Of a stretch of 64,000 nucleotides of DNA, positions 1 through 12,100 are shown piece by piece (positions within the stretch are counted from its first letter, which is position 1; every line of letters begins with the position of its first letter). The notes under the pieces were generated by a model, which was not told where the DNA came from, made no database searches, and was given only the letters and a program-made list of their open reading frames with translations. A program made the position numbers and the translations under genes. This stretch comes from Charina bottae (Eukaryota; Chordata; Lepidosauria; Squamata; Charinaidae). The stretch lies in NCBI GenBank assembly GCA_023362775.1, contig JALMGJ010000002.1, positions 105,847,981-105,911,980 on the forward strand, in the 5' to 3' direction.

Positions 1-686
1 TCTCTCTGCCTTCATTAAAAAAATGTTTTAAGCTTTCAGGGGCTGGTATAACAGGAAATACACAGGCATGATTTGGAGATCTAATTTACCATCTGGTAAC
101 AAAAGGTAAAGGTATCTGTGTATTCAGAAATCTATCTGATTTGCTTAATTAAGCAATGGGCAAAGAGATTTTTCAAAAAGGAACATACCTTATAATAAAA
201 CCTAGTAATAGGTTTTACTTTATCTTGCCAAATAGGGGGATCTGTGATAGCTTGCTCACAGGGGAAAAATAAGTGAAGGTAAATGCTGTTTATAGTTTCC
301 GGGATACTAGAAATACATTCTAAAAAAAATTAGCATTACCCCACGATAGCCTGAACTTATTCAGCTACGCTAGACTACGAAACGTTTGCATTTGATTACT
401 TTATTTTCTCTTTGAAGTGCAAGTATCTTTTAAAATATCCTCCAAAGTAGCACAACATCAATTTATTCACTTTTAGAAATCCAATTTAAGCAGGGTAAAA
501 TTGTCAAAACAGTCTAATTCATTCCAATAGCATGGCTCTCAGTCACAGAATGCACAATATAAAAAATGTGCAGTGTACTGAGGAGCATTTTATGTAACTT
601 TTGACTTCATGTCCCACTATTGTTCATATATTGCACTGATTTATTCCATTGTTTCCTTCTTTTGATGAACAAGGAGAGAGAACCAC
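1..686. other. Unique AT-rich DNA, nothing recognised
   Basis: No long reading frame, RNA gene or repeat family was recognised here. It ends at the left target duplication of a small Penelope fold-back insertion. Confidence 0.5.
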
Positions 687-701
687 ACATATTATTACTG
701 C

Positions 702-838
702 CTGTAGCTTGAATCATGTCAACTGGATTTCTATTTTCTCAGTGGAAACGTTTCGCTCCTTATCCAAGGAGCAAGAAATCCAGTTGACATGATTCAAGCT
801 ACAGACAATTCCACCTGGATGACTGAGAACCTTCATAG
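702..838. mobile_element. Mini fold-back Penelope-like insertion (137 bp)
   Basis: Perfect 31-bp inverted arms (702-732 and 774-804) enclose a 41-bp loop. They are followed by a 34-bp tail ending CCTTCATAG. The sequence matches the terminal repeats of the large Penelope element at 45.5-49.9 kb. It is flanked by a perfect 15-bp direct repeat, ACATATTATTACTGC (687-701 and 839-853), read as the target-site duplication. The loop keeps the stem II hairpin and GAAAC of a hammerhead-like motif but lacks the CTGAAGA part. It is non-coding. Confidence 0.85.
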
Positions 839-1348
839 ACATATTATTACTGCATTTTAATGTTATATATTAGGATCACAACACATAGCCAACTATACAA
901 TACCTCTTTAAAATGGCTAAATCTCATCTTCAAGGGGAGACTATTGCCATCCTTCATAGTTTACAGTTAAATATAATGTATAACTAAAATGGCTGTCAGC
1001 ACTTTAAGCTGAAGTATAGCTTATGGAACAAGAAAAATGCCTCTATTCATTTATCATGTTAATAGCCAATACATTGCAAATCTTGTTTTTGCCTGTACCT
1101 GAGTGGCCTGATATTGGGGTAATCTATATCAAGTAATTTATTAATAGTCCACCTTAATGTATTGGGAATTGTGGACACTGGGTCTGATTCACGTATCTCC
1201 CCTTGCAAACACACACACTCACAGAGCAGACAACTAAAATTGCTTTTTGCACAAATGCTGGCAATTTATCTCTATGAAGGTTCTCAGTCATCCAGGTGGA
1301 ATTGTCTGTAGCTTGAATCATGTCAACTGGATTTCTATTTTCTTAGTG

Positions 1349-1384
1349 GAAACGTTTCGCTCCTTATCCAAGGAGCTTCTTCAG
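1349..1384 (-). ncRNA. Hammerhead-ribozyme-like motif (left arm)
   Basis: On the minus strand the order is CTGAAGA, a stem II hairpin with arms GCTCCTT/AAGGAGC and loop GGAT, then GAAACGTTTC. This is the hammerhead core (CUGANGA, stem II, GAAA). The expected cleavage triplet reads GUU rather than the common GUC, and helix I pairing is imperfect, so activity is uncertain. Hammerhead motifs in Penelope-like elements are described in the literature. Confidence 0.55.
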
Positions 1385-1800
1385 TCTGAGCAAAGTTGGT
1401 AAGGGAATCCTAAATATGTTCCTAGGTAGCTGTGTGACCTTACACCTGGGGCTAGGTCATGGTTATATTGAGATGTAATTTTTAAGTCCTTTTATCATCT
1501 AATGGAGGGTCGTTAAAATCACCATGCTGCTGTTGAGCTTCTGAAATGGTCTTAATCTTCCTAGGCACAGAAGACAACACGGGGAGGAAGAGAATAGAGG
1601 TGGGGGCCTCAGGCACAAACTCTCCCCCATCTCCACCATTTCAGAAGCTCAACAGCAGCATGGTGATTTTAACGACCCTCCATTAGATGATAAAAGGACT
1701 TAAAAATTACATCTCAATATAACCATGACCTAGCCCCAGGTGTAAGGTCACACAGCTACCTAGGAACATATTTAGGATTCCCTTACCAACTTTGCTCAGA

Positions 1801-1836
1801 CTGAAGAAGCTCCTTGGATAAGGAGCGAAACGTTTC
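1801..1836 (+). ncRNA. Hammerhead-ribozyme-like motif (right arm)
   Basis: This is the same core as in the left arm, now on the plus strand: CTGAAGA at 1801, stem II GCTCCTT/AAGGAGC, then GAAACGTTTC. The two arms therefore encode the motif on opposite strands of one insertion. Confidence 0.55.
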
Positions 1837-1894
1837 CACTAAGAAAATAGAAATCCAGTTGACATGATTCAAGCTACAGACTGCTGGCAATTTA

Positions 1895-2855
1895 GGAATC
1901 TAGTTTCAAATTATTATTTGAATGTGACAATTAGCTATTATTAGTAATAGATTAATATTCACAGATACAACTGTCATATGATTACCAACATAATATTGGT
2001 ACATATTTAGTAGTTTAAATACCTCCTCACTGGGGAATGCAGTGATGTGTGAATGAGCCCTGGTCAGCCTTCTCTGGGTTAGAAACCAAAGGAACAGTAG
2101 ACCCAGTTACTGCTTGGATGAGAGTTCTCTAGGGAATACCAGAGCTGTAGACTAGGGCTGGGAATTCCAAAAAATAATTCCTCTTTCAAGGAAGCTACTT
2201 GAGTCCATGAGCCACCAGGAGTCACGCTTGAGTTGAAAGAAACTTTAAAGAATGAATGAGACCTCAAAATTCAATTTCATATGAACCCAAATAATATATC
2301 ACTCAATCTCTAAGGAAGGCCTTATTATTTGAAAACTATTTTGGTGATATGCAGACACATACAAATTCCATCCACTACATCCCTGTCTACCACACTGCTC
2401 TAAATTGTTTTGTGTTTTAACACTAAGGTTTGAAAAGTCTTTATGAATACATTTACCTGGATGCTTTTAAAGTTCTTTCAGATGCCTTAATGATAAATGT
2501 ATGAAGGTCTTTGGGAAATTAGGGGAGGGGGGGACTTGTGCAAAAATATATCTTTCTCCTACAACATTGGGCCAACAAACACAAATATAAATATCTTTTT
2601 GGGTATATCTAACAAAGAGTGTTAAAAAGTTTGAATCAGCCTAGCTGACTTTGAGTAACAAAGCTTAGAGATTTGAGACTTGATTCAAAACTATGAAGAT
2701 TCATAATGTCTCCTGCATTAGTGCTCATTAAGCTGAAACTCATCATGAGTCAACCAGACCTTACCCATTACACCTCGCTGGCCCTCACTGAACCAACAGT
2801 TCAAATATAGAACCTAAAGTCCTAATATGTTTTTTTTTTCCAAAATACGGCAACA
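1895..2855. other. Unique DNA, nothing recognised
   Basis: AT-rich sequence without a supported gene or recognised repeat. Short open frames look like chance. Confidence 0.4.
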
Positions 2856-2857
2856 TT

Positions 2858-2900
<43 letters not shown>

Positions 2901-2965
2901 TAATTCGACTTGTATTTACCGCTCCATCTCCCCTCAAGGGAACTCTGGGCGGTTCATATATCTCC
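2856..2965 (-). mobile_element. L2/CR1-type LINE 3' tail, antisense
   Basis: A (TTTA)n run (about 2857-2901) is followed by CTCCATCTCCCCTCAAGGGAA and CTCTGGGCGG. This is the reverse complement of the shared LINE tail seen intact at 60190-60250. Only the extreme 3' end is present. Confidence 0.75.
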
Positions 2966-4825
2966 TGTTAAGGTTGGTGGTTACTGGTTATTATATTTGC
3001 TCCTTTTGCAGGTTACAATATTCATTGATTTTATTGTAATTGCTTATTACCCAGTTGATTCTTCTGGATCAAAAGGATAACAGTTAATTGAAGGCATGTA
3101 CTATTAAATGCAAGCAATGATGTAAAAGAATTCAGATTACATATGGAAGCAAATTTGAGATATATCAATGATGAGCAATGCTATATTAACTTGGGCAGTA
3201 AAACAGATCAGATTAAATTGATCTATACTTCCTAACTCCAATGGGAAGTGTACTTAAGGAAGAAGGAAAAATATTATCTGTCTGAACTACTTGTCTACAT
3301 AGTTTATAGACTTTATAAGAACTGAGTATGTGCATATAAAAGGGACACATATGCCACCGCAGCTCATATGAATAATTTTTAAATGGAAATAGATATACAG
3401 TATAAAGAGCTTAGTATAGTCAGTAGACAAGTGGCTCTTAACCAGGCTTCAGTATTTCTTAAAAAGTCATTACATAAATGAATGTTGAAGGTTATACTTA
3501 CCTGTTCCTCCATCTGGTTTCTGTTGTAAGAAAATAGACTGCCTTGAAAGCCAGTGGATGAGAATTTGAGCCTACTATATTCTCACCAACAATGACAGGA
3601 TAGAAATAGTGGTAGTAAAAACCACAATGGGTGTGTCTATCTGACCTGCTAAGCCAACCAATCCTATTATACTTTAATGTGATCTGTGAACCCAGTCTTG
3701 GAATTACTTTATCACGTGGGTTATGTCTCATAATTATTCTCATAGAAACATACATTCTTAAGAATTAAAGAGTTACACAGAGAATGTTTTGAAATTTTAA
3801 TGGTTTCATATATTTCACTTTTGTTCTTTTCCATTTCCAATTCAGCTACACACTGCCTTGAAAAGGGATGTTAAAATCACACATGGCAAAATCAATTAAA
3901 GGATCAGAGGCGGTCATGGCACAGAGCTCTGAGAGAGGATTAACCAATTGTATCTGTTTCTAGAATGTAAATGTACAAGCCAGATTTTATTACTAAATGG
4001 CATATCCAGAACATAAAATTATTAGCCCCTTAAAAAAATCTTCTTCAGAAGATTAAAGTTCCTTTTACTGGGATATTAAAAATTCACCTGCTCTGCTTCC
4101 TGTAATGGTTGTGGTTAGTGTCTTTTGAGGACAGCAAAAAAAAGGCACACTTTTTTTAAAAAAAAAAAGCATACTAAAATATTCACAAATTGGATGATTT
4201 GTACATTCTCAGCTCAGGTAAGATTCAAAACTAATCTGATTATGTGTATATTATGAACACCTAAGCATCTTTCTGCAGCAATTATAAAGCTTTCATGCAT
4301 AAAAGAGGGCATTTTCTTTAGCATTGGGCTAATCCATGAAGGGTTTAGCTTCAAAGGAGAAATGTGGAGGTGGGGGGGGGGGAATAGCAAAGAAAGAATG
4401 ACTGAAGTGGGCTTATAAAGTAGTGATATTTCTTTTTCCATTAAACTACAGAGGATTATTTTCAACTCTTGAAAATCCTGAAGTAACTTCAGAATATAAT
4501 GATTTTTCTTTCTTTCCATAACACCCCATGCCACCCCCACCCCACAAATGCATTGTGGGGGGATTTTAGAACTCAGAGCAAAATAGAAGCTCTGCTTTGA
4601 AAAATTCTGCACCTTCCTGACATTATATGGAGGCTTCAGCTGTTCTGGGAACATTTAAACTGGCAACTTTCACCAATGCATACCACTTTCCAGATGTTAT
4701 GATCTGATCATTATTTTTAAAGGAAAGAATCATTCTGATGCACAACATGTACGTTATAAAGAACATCTTCCAATAACTGGAAATATGGAGCAATTGCTGC
4801 TGAAGTGCTTAAATTTATTTATTAT
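2966..4825. other. Unique DNA, nothing recognised
   Basis: AT-rich sequence with homopolymer runs (for example near 4150 and 4372). A short hairpin with CCCCACAA/TTGTGGGG arms lies near 4543-4560. No gene is supported. Confidence 0.4.
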
Positions 4826-5168
4826 TTATTTTATTTATTTTTCAAATTTATTCCCCGCCCATCTCCCATGCAAGGGACTCTGGGCAGGTTACAATAAATA
4901 AAAATTTAAAAACTATACAAAATATCTAAAAACACAAGCAAAACATAATAAAATAAAATCCAAGATGGACTTGGACTCGCAGAATAGATCGTGGAGCTAT
5001 GGGGCCAGCCAACCCCAGGAGGCACTACCACCTCCGTCGTCCCAGGCCAGGTGGCAGAGCCAGGTCTTAAGGGCCTTCCGAAAGGCCAGGAGGGAGGGGG
5101 CCAGTCTCACCTCCGGGGGCAGAATATTCCACAAGGCGGGCGCTATCGCAGAGAAGAAGAAATTTGCT
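4826..5168 (-). mobile_element. L2/CR1-type LINE 3' end, antisense
   Basis: This is the reverse complement of the last part of the LINE at 59930-60250. It has the tail (CCCGCCCATCTCCCATGCAA) and then the end of the reading frame. The minus strand encodes peptides matching that element, such as WNILPPEVRLAPSLLAFRKA. It is 5'-truncated and close to the 60-kb copy, so relatively young. Confidence 0.88.
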
Positions 5169-5442
5169 GGATTGTTCTGATTATAATTGTAACGAACTAA
5201 TGCACAGACACACAAAGAGGGAGAAGTGATACACAACTCTCCTAAGACACAACTCTGTCCTGTTTTGTCTGCTACCTGCCTGTGACTCTCCTACCTCTTA
5301 TCACTGCCACCATGATCCATAGCATTAATTTATCTTGTGTTGTCCCAGTCCTATTCTCTTTTACCTTTCATCACATATTTTTCTCTCATTTTCTAATGAC
5401 CCAGATCATAGCTGATGGGATTTAGTCTAGTTACATACAGTC
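5169..5442. other. Unique DNA between a LINE tail and a hAT-like element
   Basis: Nothing recognised. The end carries the imperfect left target duplication of the following element. Confidence 0.4.
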
Positions 5443-5817
5443 CAGGGGTCCACAACCTTTTTGGTGCCAGGGACTGGTTTCAAAAGACGATTTTTCTGTG
5501 GACTGGGGGGGCAGGGTTTCTGGGATTTCCACGGACTGGGGGGTGGGGTTTCTGAGATTTCTGAGGACTGGGGGGTGGGGTTTGCAGGCGGGAGCCAATC
5601 ACGCGTACCGGGGATGGGGTTTTTGGGCAGGAGCCAATCACAAGTACCGGGGGCAGGGTTTTCGGGCGGGAGCCAATCACAAGCACCGGGGGCAGGGTTT
5701 TCGGGCGGGAGCCAATTGCGCAGAAGGCGGCGGGGTTTGCAGGTGGAAGCCCCGCGGCCAGTTACTAACAGTCCGCGGCCCACTAGTGGGCCACGGCCCA
5801 CAGGTTGGGGACCCCTG
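5443..5817. mobile_element. hAT-like short non-autonomous DNA element
   Basis: Terminal inverted repeats are CAGGGGTCCACAACC at the left and the complement of CAGGGGTCCCCAACC at the right (one mismatch in 15). Flanks show ACATACAG (5433-5440) and ACATACAC (5818-5825), a possible 8-bp target duplication if two extra bases belong to the left end. The interior is GC-rich and built of tandem units containing AGCCAATCAC and GGGGCAGGGTTTTCGGGCGG (about 5584-5725). It has no transposase. The same subterminal unit recurs in the 36.4-40.7 kb element. Confidence 0.78.
5584..5725. repeat. GC-rich minisatellite inside the hAT-like element
   Basis: Three to four degenerate units of about 40 bp each contain GGGAGCCAATCAC followed by CGGGG(G/A)(C/T)(A/G)GGGTTTT. 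The reverse strand reads GTGATTGGCTCC plus a GC-box-like stretch, which is the unit found at both ends of the 36365-40739 element. Confidence 0.7.
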
Positions 5818-5825
5818 ACATACAC

Positions 5826-6686
5826 TATCTCTTCTCTGTCTCTGATTTAACTTCCCAATTTTGGTGCTGTACTGATTATTCTGTACTTGTGCTTTGCTTA
5901 TATGTATTTATATGTCTAATCCACCTTTCCAAACCTAGGGCATTCAGGTGGGTAAAAGATTGTATGATAGTAGATAGATAGAAAGATGATAGATAGAAAA
6001 TAGAAGTTTAAATCCCAATTGAAAAAAAAATAAAATAAAATGGCAGAAAAAATCATAATCAACCAAGCTCAAATGGCTGGGGGACATCCTCTAGACTATA
6101 TATAGTATACGATACTTATTTTCCTGGATACAAATCTCATATGCAAGTAAGGTACAAGGATAGAGTGTTTTAGCCAATTAAGATCTGGTCATCCAAGTGC
6201 CTCACAGTTATATTAGACAATACATAGACCCTTAACTCTGAAATTCTATTTTATGTATTGCTTCACTGGTAATGCAATGTATTGAGATATACATACATCC
6301 TTACATATATAGAGAGATATAATATGCTTTTAGCTTAGAATTATCAAAGTAAAGCATGATTTGCATATTAATTCAAATATGGACAAAATAATCTAGGTTC
6401 CAATAAGTTCAAAGAAGTGAAAAAAGTTTCACATCTATTCTGGTGGCAGTGGCTTCCCTGAATTTTAAAATGATGATGCTTTCTTTTTTTCCCTTCATTC
6501 CTGAGATAACATTTTGTGGCTTGTGGTGGTGCTAAAATGTGCAGTTCCATCCAGGCCAAAATATGCTGTCTGCAATAACTTTAAGCTTAAATAAGAGGAG
6601 AAAATGTGTTTGCAAAGCTATGCACAGATGATATACTCCCAGATAAATACAGAATCAGCATTTTTATTTACTTACTTATTTTAAGG
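5826..6686. other. Unique AT-rich DNA
   Basis: A short GATA-rich simple repeat lies at about 5970-5998. Nothing else was recognised. Confidence 0.4.
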
Positions 6687-7019
6687 CAGTGCTTTCCAAA
6701 CTGCCGCCATTGGCAACACACCAACAGCGGCAGAGGCGGCGGCGCGGGGGCGCACGTGGCGGCAGAGGCGTGCATGGCAGCAGCGTGGGGCGCGCGCAGT
6801 GGCATGCATGGTGGCGGAGGCCTTGTGTTTTCCGCTAAAACGCGGAAGCACTGATGGCGCACCACTGCTGTCGTTGCTGCCACCACCACCATGCACGCTG
6901 CCGCCGCGCGTGTCCCCAGGCTGCCGCCGTGCATGTCCACTTCCGGGTTGTGTCACGACACACTAAAGTATGTGTTACGACACACTAAAGTGTCGCGACA
7001 CACAGTTTGGAAAGCTATG
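6687..7019. mobile_element. hAT-like short DNA element with GC-rich interior
   Basis: The left terminus CAGTGCTTTCCAAACTG and the complement of the right terminus CATAGCTTTCCAAACTG form terminal inverted repeats. CAGTG(C/G)TTCCCAAACTG-type ends are typical of hAT non-autonomous families. Flanks TTTTAAGG (6679-6686) and ATTTCAGG (7020-7027) agree at 6 of 8 positions. The interior is rich in GCGGC and has a CACACTAAAG-T duplication near the right end. It is non-coding. Confidence 0.65.
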
Positions 7020-8379
7020 ATTTCAGGTGTCAGATATCCAGCATAACTAACTATAAAAAGCCAAGATGTTTATCCATGCTTTTCAGTTAATTTATCTATC
7101 TATAAATACAGTATATTATTATTCTATGTCTAAACTAAGACATATTTAGCGAAAGCATTTGTTCAGGGTGCTATGACTTGATCAGCATATGTATTTGTAT
7201 ATGCATATTCATCAGTCAAAAGAGCGAGTAGGTACACAGTAGGTATGGCAAAGCACCCCATTGATCAGGAGAATGAACATTTATCTTGAGATTATAAATA
7301 TTCATTCTGGAAGTTTTCATCCCAGTCTGTGGGCAATAGACTAAATGTGGATGAAACTAGGTAAGCTCCATCCTCACAGGTCCATATGTTCTTCATGACT
7401 AAAAAAGGCTCAGTTTAGAATGCAAAGTAAATGTAGTCTGTTCTCTAGAGAACACCATATAAACATTATTTCTTATGCAGCTAAAAACAGTCAGACTGTC
7501 AAGAAAGAAAACCCTAATAATTCATTTCTTACAAATATGAAACAATGATAAAACAGCTGAATACCTTTATCACATGAGTTGCAAACTCTAGAAGTAAATT
7601 GAGAAGGATTTAATTAAAAATGACCCCCCAATAACACATGAGGGAGACTGATTTGTGGCATTATGTTACTGTGTCAATCTGTTGAATACTTCAAGATGGA
7701 AACGTCAGTCTACATCAATTGTTTGTTTATATTAATTTCATTTGTTATGTTTCTATCCCACCTTCCCTCTAGGACCACAAGGTGGCCAACATCTGCTGGG
7801 TCAAGTGCAGAGTCAAATTACCCCAACCCCCTCCTTCTTTGGGCACAAATGTTAGAGAAATCCATTATCCATAAAAACTGACCCTGATTTTAAACTACAA
7901 TGCTACTGTAAACAACCTGTTTTAAAACAAGGATGAGAACTCAGTAGAAACTGGTTAATCAAAAACTGGTAAAGACTGTTCCCCACAGCCACTGATTAAA
8001 AATGGAATTTCCAAGAAGTGCGAAATTCAGGAAAATTGAAACAGGTTAAATTTAAGGGTATTTTGGGTGTTGCGCTAAGTCATGTCTAATTGTTTCTGTA
8101 TATCTCTGTACACATTATAGTTTTTATTTTTTAATTCAGCCTTCATCCATCAGGCTACAAATGAAGTTATCAAATGTTCTGGGGTTTTGTAGTTGTTGTT
8201 GCTGTTGTTGTAATTTGCAATATTTATTTTAAACATCTAACCAACCTCTTTTTAGGCAGACTTTGGGGCAAAAGACAATCCATTTGTAGCCATCTTGTGG
8301 TCTACTTATGGCATTGCATTTTCATTTGTAATTCATTTCATATACACATTTTCATGTTGAAGAAGGACTGTGTGTACAC
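7020..8379. other. Unique DNA with possible old LINE tail
   Basis: Around 7738-7790 the sequence (TTTCTATCCCACCTTCCCTCTAGG...) resembles a degraded antisense LINE 3' end. A perfect 16-bp palindrome TGTTCTCTAGAGAACA lies at 7439-7454. Nothing else was recognised. Confidence 0.4.
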
Positions 8380-9115
8380 GCATACTGATGATACTTCACC
8401 CCATGCTGACAAATGACTTCACCCAGCAGTTACACATACATATTAAATAAGAGTGTTGAGACAGCTGAGCTCTGAGGCACCCCACATAAGAGGGGTCTAG
8501 GGCTAGATCTCTTCCCTGAATAAAACCATCCTGAACCAGCCACGGAAGAAAAAGAACTACCTCAAAACAATGCCCCCCACTCCCAACCACCTAAGCCAGT
8601 CCAGGTAGATGGTACTAAAAGCCACCAAGAGATCCAGAACGGCCAGGGTGGATGCCCCTCCCCCTTCCTCAGCTCTCTAAAGGTCATCCACAAGCACAAT
8701 CAACACCATTTCAATACTATAACCTGGTCTGAACCCTGACTGAAAAGGATCCAGTTAATCTGTTTCCTCCAGGGCTCTTTGATGCAGACCATCTACTATC
8801 CTCTCAACAACCTTCCCTAAAAAGGTACGGTTGGAGACTGGACAAAAGCTGTCCAACACTGTTGGATCCAAGGATCCTCTTGAGAAGGGGGTGGACCAGC
8901 ACCTCTTTCAAGGCAGGCAAAACCATCCCCTCCCATAAAGAGGCATTAGCCACTGCTTGGACCCAACCACATGCCACCTCCCAAGAGGCCTTAAACAGGC
9001 AGGAGAGACACAGGTCCAGGACACGGAGGGCAGAGATCACAGCAACAAGTGTCCTGTCCACTTCCTCAGGATTGACTGTTCAAAAGCTTCCCAGATGACT
9101 GAGCTGAGCTGAGCT
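8380..9115 (-). mobile_element. L2/CR1-type LINE reverse-transcriptase fragment, antisense
   Basis: On the minus strand, peptides such as VACGWVQAVANASLWEG and LKEVLVHPLLKRILG align with the 60-kb LINE (TCGWVQAMINLSLSEG, FKEALVHPLLKK). The segment GAGGCACCCCACATAAGAGG is the antisense of the GVPQGSVLSP region. It is an old internal fragment with many stops, spanning roughly the linker to motif C of the reverse transcriptase. No 3' tail is present. Confidence 0.82.
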
Positions 9116-12100
9116 GAGCCTCAGGCACTTCCACAGGATTGACCCAACCAGAATACAACTCTGAGCAAAGCCCCATGACTTGATGCAGAATATTCCTCAC
9201 AGCAGCCCTGGAAGGCCTCCCCCGGCCCCTCCTTACTCAGAAGTGACATGGTCACCTGAAAGAGAGCCATTGGCCAACTGTCTGCAGACACAATAAAAGC
9301 AGAGATGCAAGGTAAGTCCTAATAAAGGTTCTCACTTTTGCCCAGTTGGAGTTGCTCCTTGTAATTCTTCAATAGCTCTCCAGGTGTCTTGTTCATCATT
9401 ACATCTCCCTGACCTCCTCTGTAAACTAGGGCGCTGTATGGGATCCATTATCACAGAGCGTTTGCACAGGCGCAATCCAATCCAAGGCCCTTGTCACATG
9501 CTCATTCCAAGGGGCGATTAATCCTTTGGTCGAACCATGCACCAGAGCTTTGGGAATACTCCCAGGTTCCCTCTAAAACCCCTTTGGGTTTCACTGAGAT
9601 GGGCCAATCAAATAGGCCCTTCCTCTCTGCAGCAGGTTATAGAGAACTCCAAGGCCAGAAGGATGTGATTTGTCCATGACAGTGATGTTGACAACCCAAA
9701 TCATGTCACCACCACCCTGGGACAAAAAACAAATCAAGTATGTGACCTCTGCTGTGAGTTGGCAGTGGTATGGATTCATAGACACACTTTGGGCCAAGCT
9801 GGAAAAAATAAACAACCACAAGTCCTTGCCCCAGAATATGTTCCTGTTACAAATCAGAGTTCTGAGAAGTCTCCACCAGAGATGTTTCTATTTGATCTCA
9901 TTCTAAGACATGTTGTTATGCATACTCACAAAGCAACTTTGCAAAAAAAAAAAAAAGAGGGGGGAACCCGATAGGCTCTTATTGCATGTATGGATATAAA
10001 AGTAATTCCAAATGTATTTGGACTACATTTTAGCTTACAGATTCACCCCTCCCCCCACACACATATTTTAGTTCTTGCAGTTTCTCGTAATAGTTTTTAA
10101 TGTGTCCCATAGAAGATCTGATGCTCAATATGGAGCAGAATTTTATGTACAAAGAATATTATTGCTACCTTTGCTATGTTTTGTTCTCAAAAGTACTGAA
10201 AACAGAAATTTTGGAAGCTAGCTATCTTCAACAGAGTGATTCCATTCAAAATTGAGAGCACATTCTAGCTTAGTGCCCCATTACTGCCTTAAAAAAGATA
10301 TAACAAGGTTGAGCTTGCTTCTTTAAATGTACCAGTCGAAGATAATTTAAATGTGTTATTAATATTCTATTAGCTTGACCCTTAATCAGGAAATAACTGA
10401 CTAATTTTGGTGTTGTTATGGAGCAGATAGAGCAGTTATGGCAATATATCGTACTGCCTTTTGGATTATGTATGAGTCAGACCTCAATATATATGACAGC
10501 TTTTAAAATAATGATAACGATAGATTGGCCAGGCTGAAGGAAAAGGTCGAGAAGGAAGTATAAAACAAGCTTCGTAACACTGAACACCTGCTCTAATATA
10601 AGTGAAAATGAAGGTTAGTCAAAAATTGATATGAGGCTGTGAATCACTTAAAAATACATGTCTGGCTTTTAAATGCATGTTGATGAATAAATATATCCTT
10701 TTGCTGAAAAATACAGAGAAAAATCCCATGGCAGTGGGATTTTGATTGTCTTGCAGTATCACTATAAACTTAATGAACCATTTCTAGCTGAATGTTTTGA
10801 AATTGGGTCAGAGCTAAAAAAGAATAGAAATGACAATATAATTCACAAAAGATACAATTCACAGAAGACAGTCAAAAAGAGTTCCACTGAGTAAGAAGCT
10901 TACAGTCTCTCTTACCAATCTTGCATCAAAAAGAAGGGCCAGACTATCACTCATGAAAGTATTTCTACTGCACAGAGACCCATATAAAGAAGCTAATATA
11001 AACTTCCAAGACCCATTATTTTTAACAGTAGAAGACTTAACTACTTGCTTAATTTCCCCATGGTTGGATAGAACTCCATAATTTCCTTATGTTGGATATT
11101 CTGGATCTGAATGCAATTGGTTATGTAGTCAAACTGACACACAATTATCAGCAGGCTACATGAAACCAAACTTTGCAGAAGTTTGAAAAAAATACTTATT
11201 TTTTGAAAAAATGAGCCTGGAATGGTAGCAGATGTTGATGAACTACAGCTGTCAATATGCCTAGAAAGCATGGGTAATAGTGAAGGATACTCAGAGGTAT
11301 TTAGGAAAGACACAGGTTGCTTACCCCAGGCCATAGAATGATTAAGGATTGCAAAACCAATAACATCACTATGTCACTGATTTTCCAATCCTGCACTATG
11401 TCCCTAGGGATAGACACCTTGGACAAGTTCATGGCTGGCTAGCTGACAGCCTAAACTCAGATCTCCACGTAGTACGAGGTTGCATGAAGTCCCAATTATA
11501 CAAAGATATTCAGACTGCCCAAGCTCTCACACCACACCAAGCCATTATCTAGTTTTGTGGCTTCCATCTAAATGCATTGTGTAAACCAGCCACTGTTGTT
11601 TATTAACAATGATTTATGTGCTAGTGTACTGTGCAAAGCCAGACAATCATGGCTTATTTGATAATCCATAGTTAAATGGGCCATGTTTTAGCACATGAGA
11701 ATCCAGTCAGTCTGACTGTTTGGATAATTACAAAATGTCCATTGCATATTTAGTCACATAAAATGCCATCTCAATAGAAATAAAATAAGTCTAACAATGA
11801 CAGTAACAACAGCTGCAATGGAATAATGACACATATGTTTTACTGAGCATGTAAAGACATCCTTACATTTCCCTCTTAATTTTATCTTCCTTACTTATAG
11901 TAACTACTTTATTCAAATATTTGTGCTAGTATATTTTAGGATTACTGTAAAGTAGACATAATATAATGTTTAATTATGCTGTCTTGACAGTACTTTCCAA
12001 TTGATATGCTCATTCCTGAGTCCTTATTTGGTTGCACAGCAAGTTTCAGGATTAGAATGAAATTCTCTTAAGTAAATATGGATCATCTTAATATAAGGTT

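Larger units (their letters stand above)
1269..1881. mobile_element. Fold-back Penelope-like insertion with 247-bp inverted arms
   Basis: Two arms of equal length (1304-1550 and 1635-1881) are perfect reverse complements by eye, separated by an 84-bp loop. A 35-bp tail (TCTATGAAGGTTCTC...) precedes the left arm only. The whole unit lies within a perfect 13-bp target duplication, TGCTGGCAATTTA (1256-1268 and 1882-1894). Each arm is the terminal segment of a Penelope-like element, as in the copy at 45.5 kb. The loop holds further element sequence. There is no coding capacity. A self-primed or template-switched cDNA integrated in one event would produce this structure. Confidence 0.88.

Noticed and set aside
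3498..3755. Minus-strand 85-codon frame in unique DNA (and similar frames such as 4214-4654 and 22646-22996)
   Set aside because: No recognisable domain, no splice or promoter evidence, and lengths expected by chance over 64 kb in six frames.
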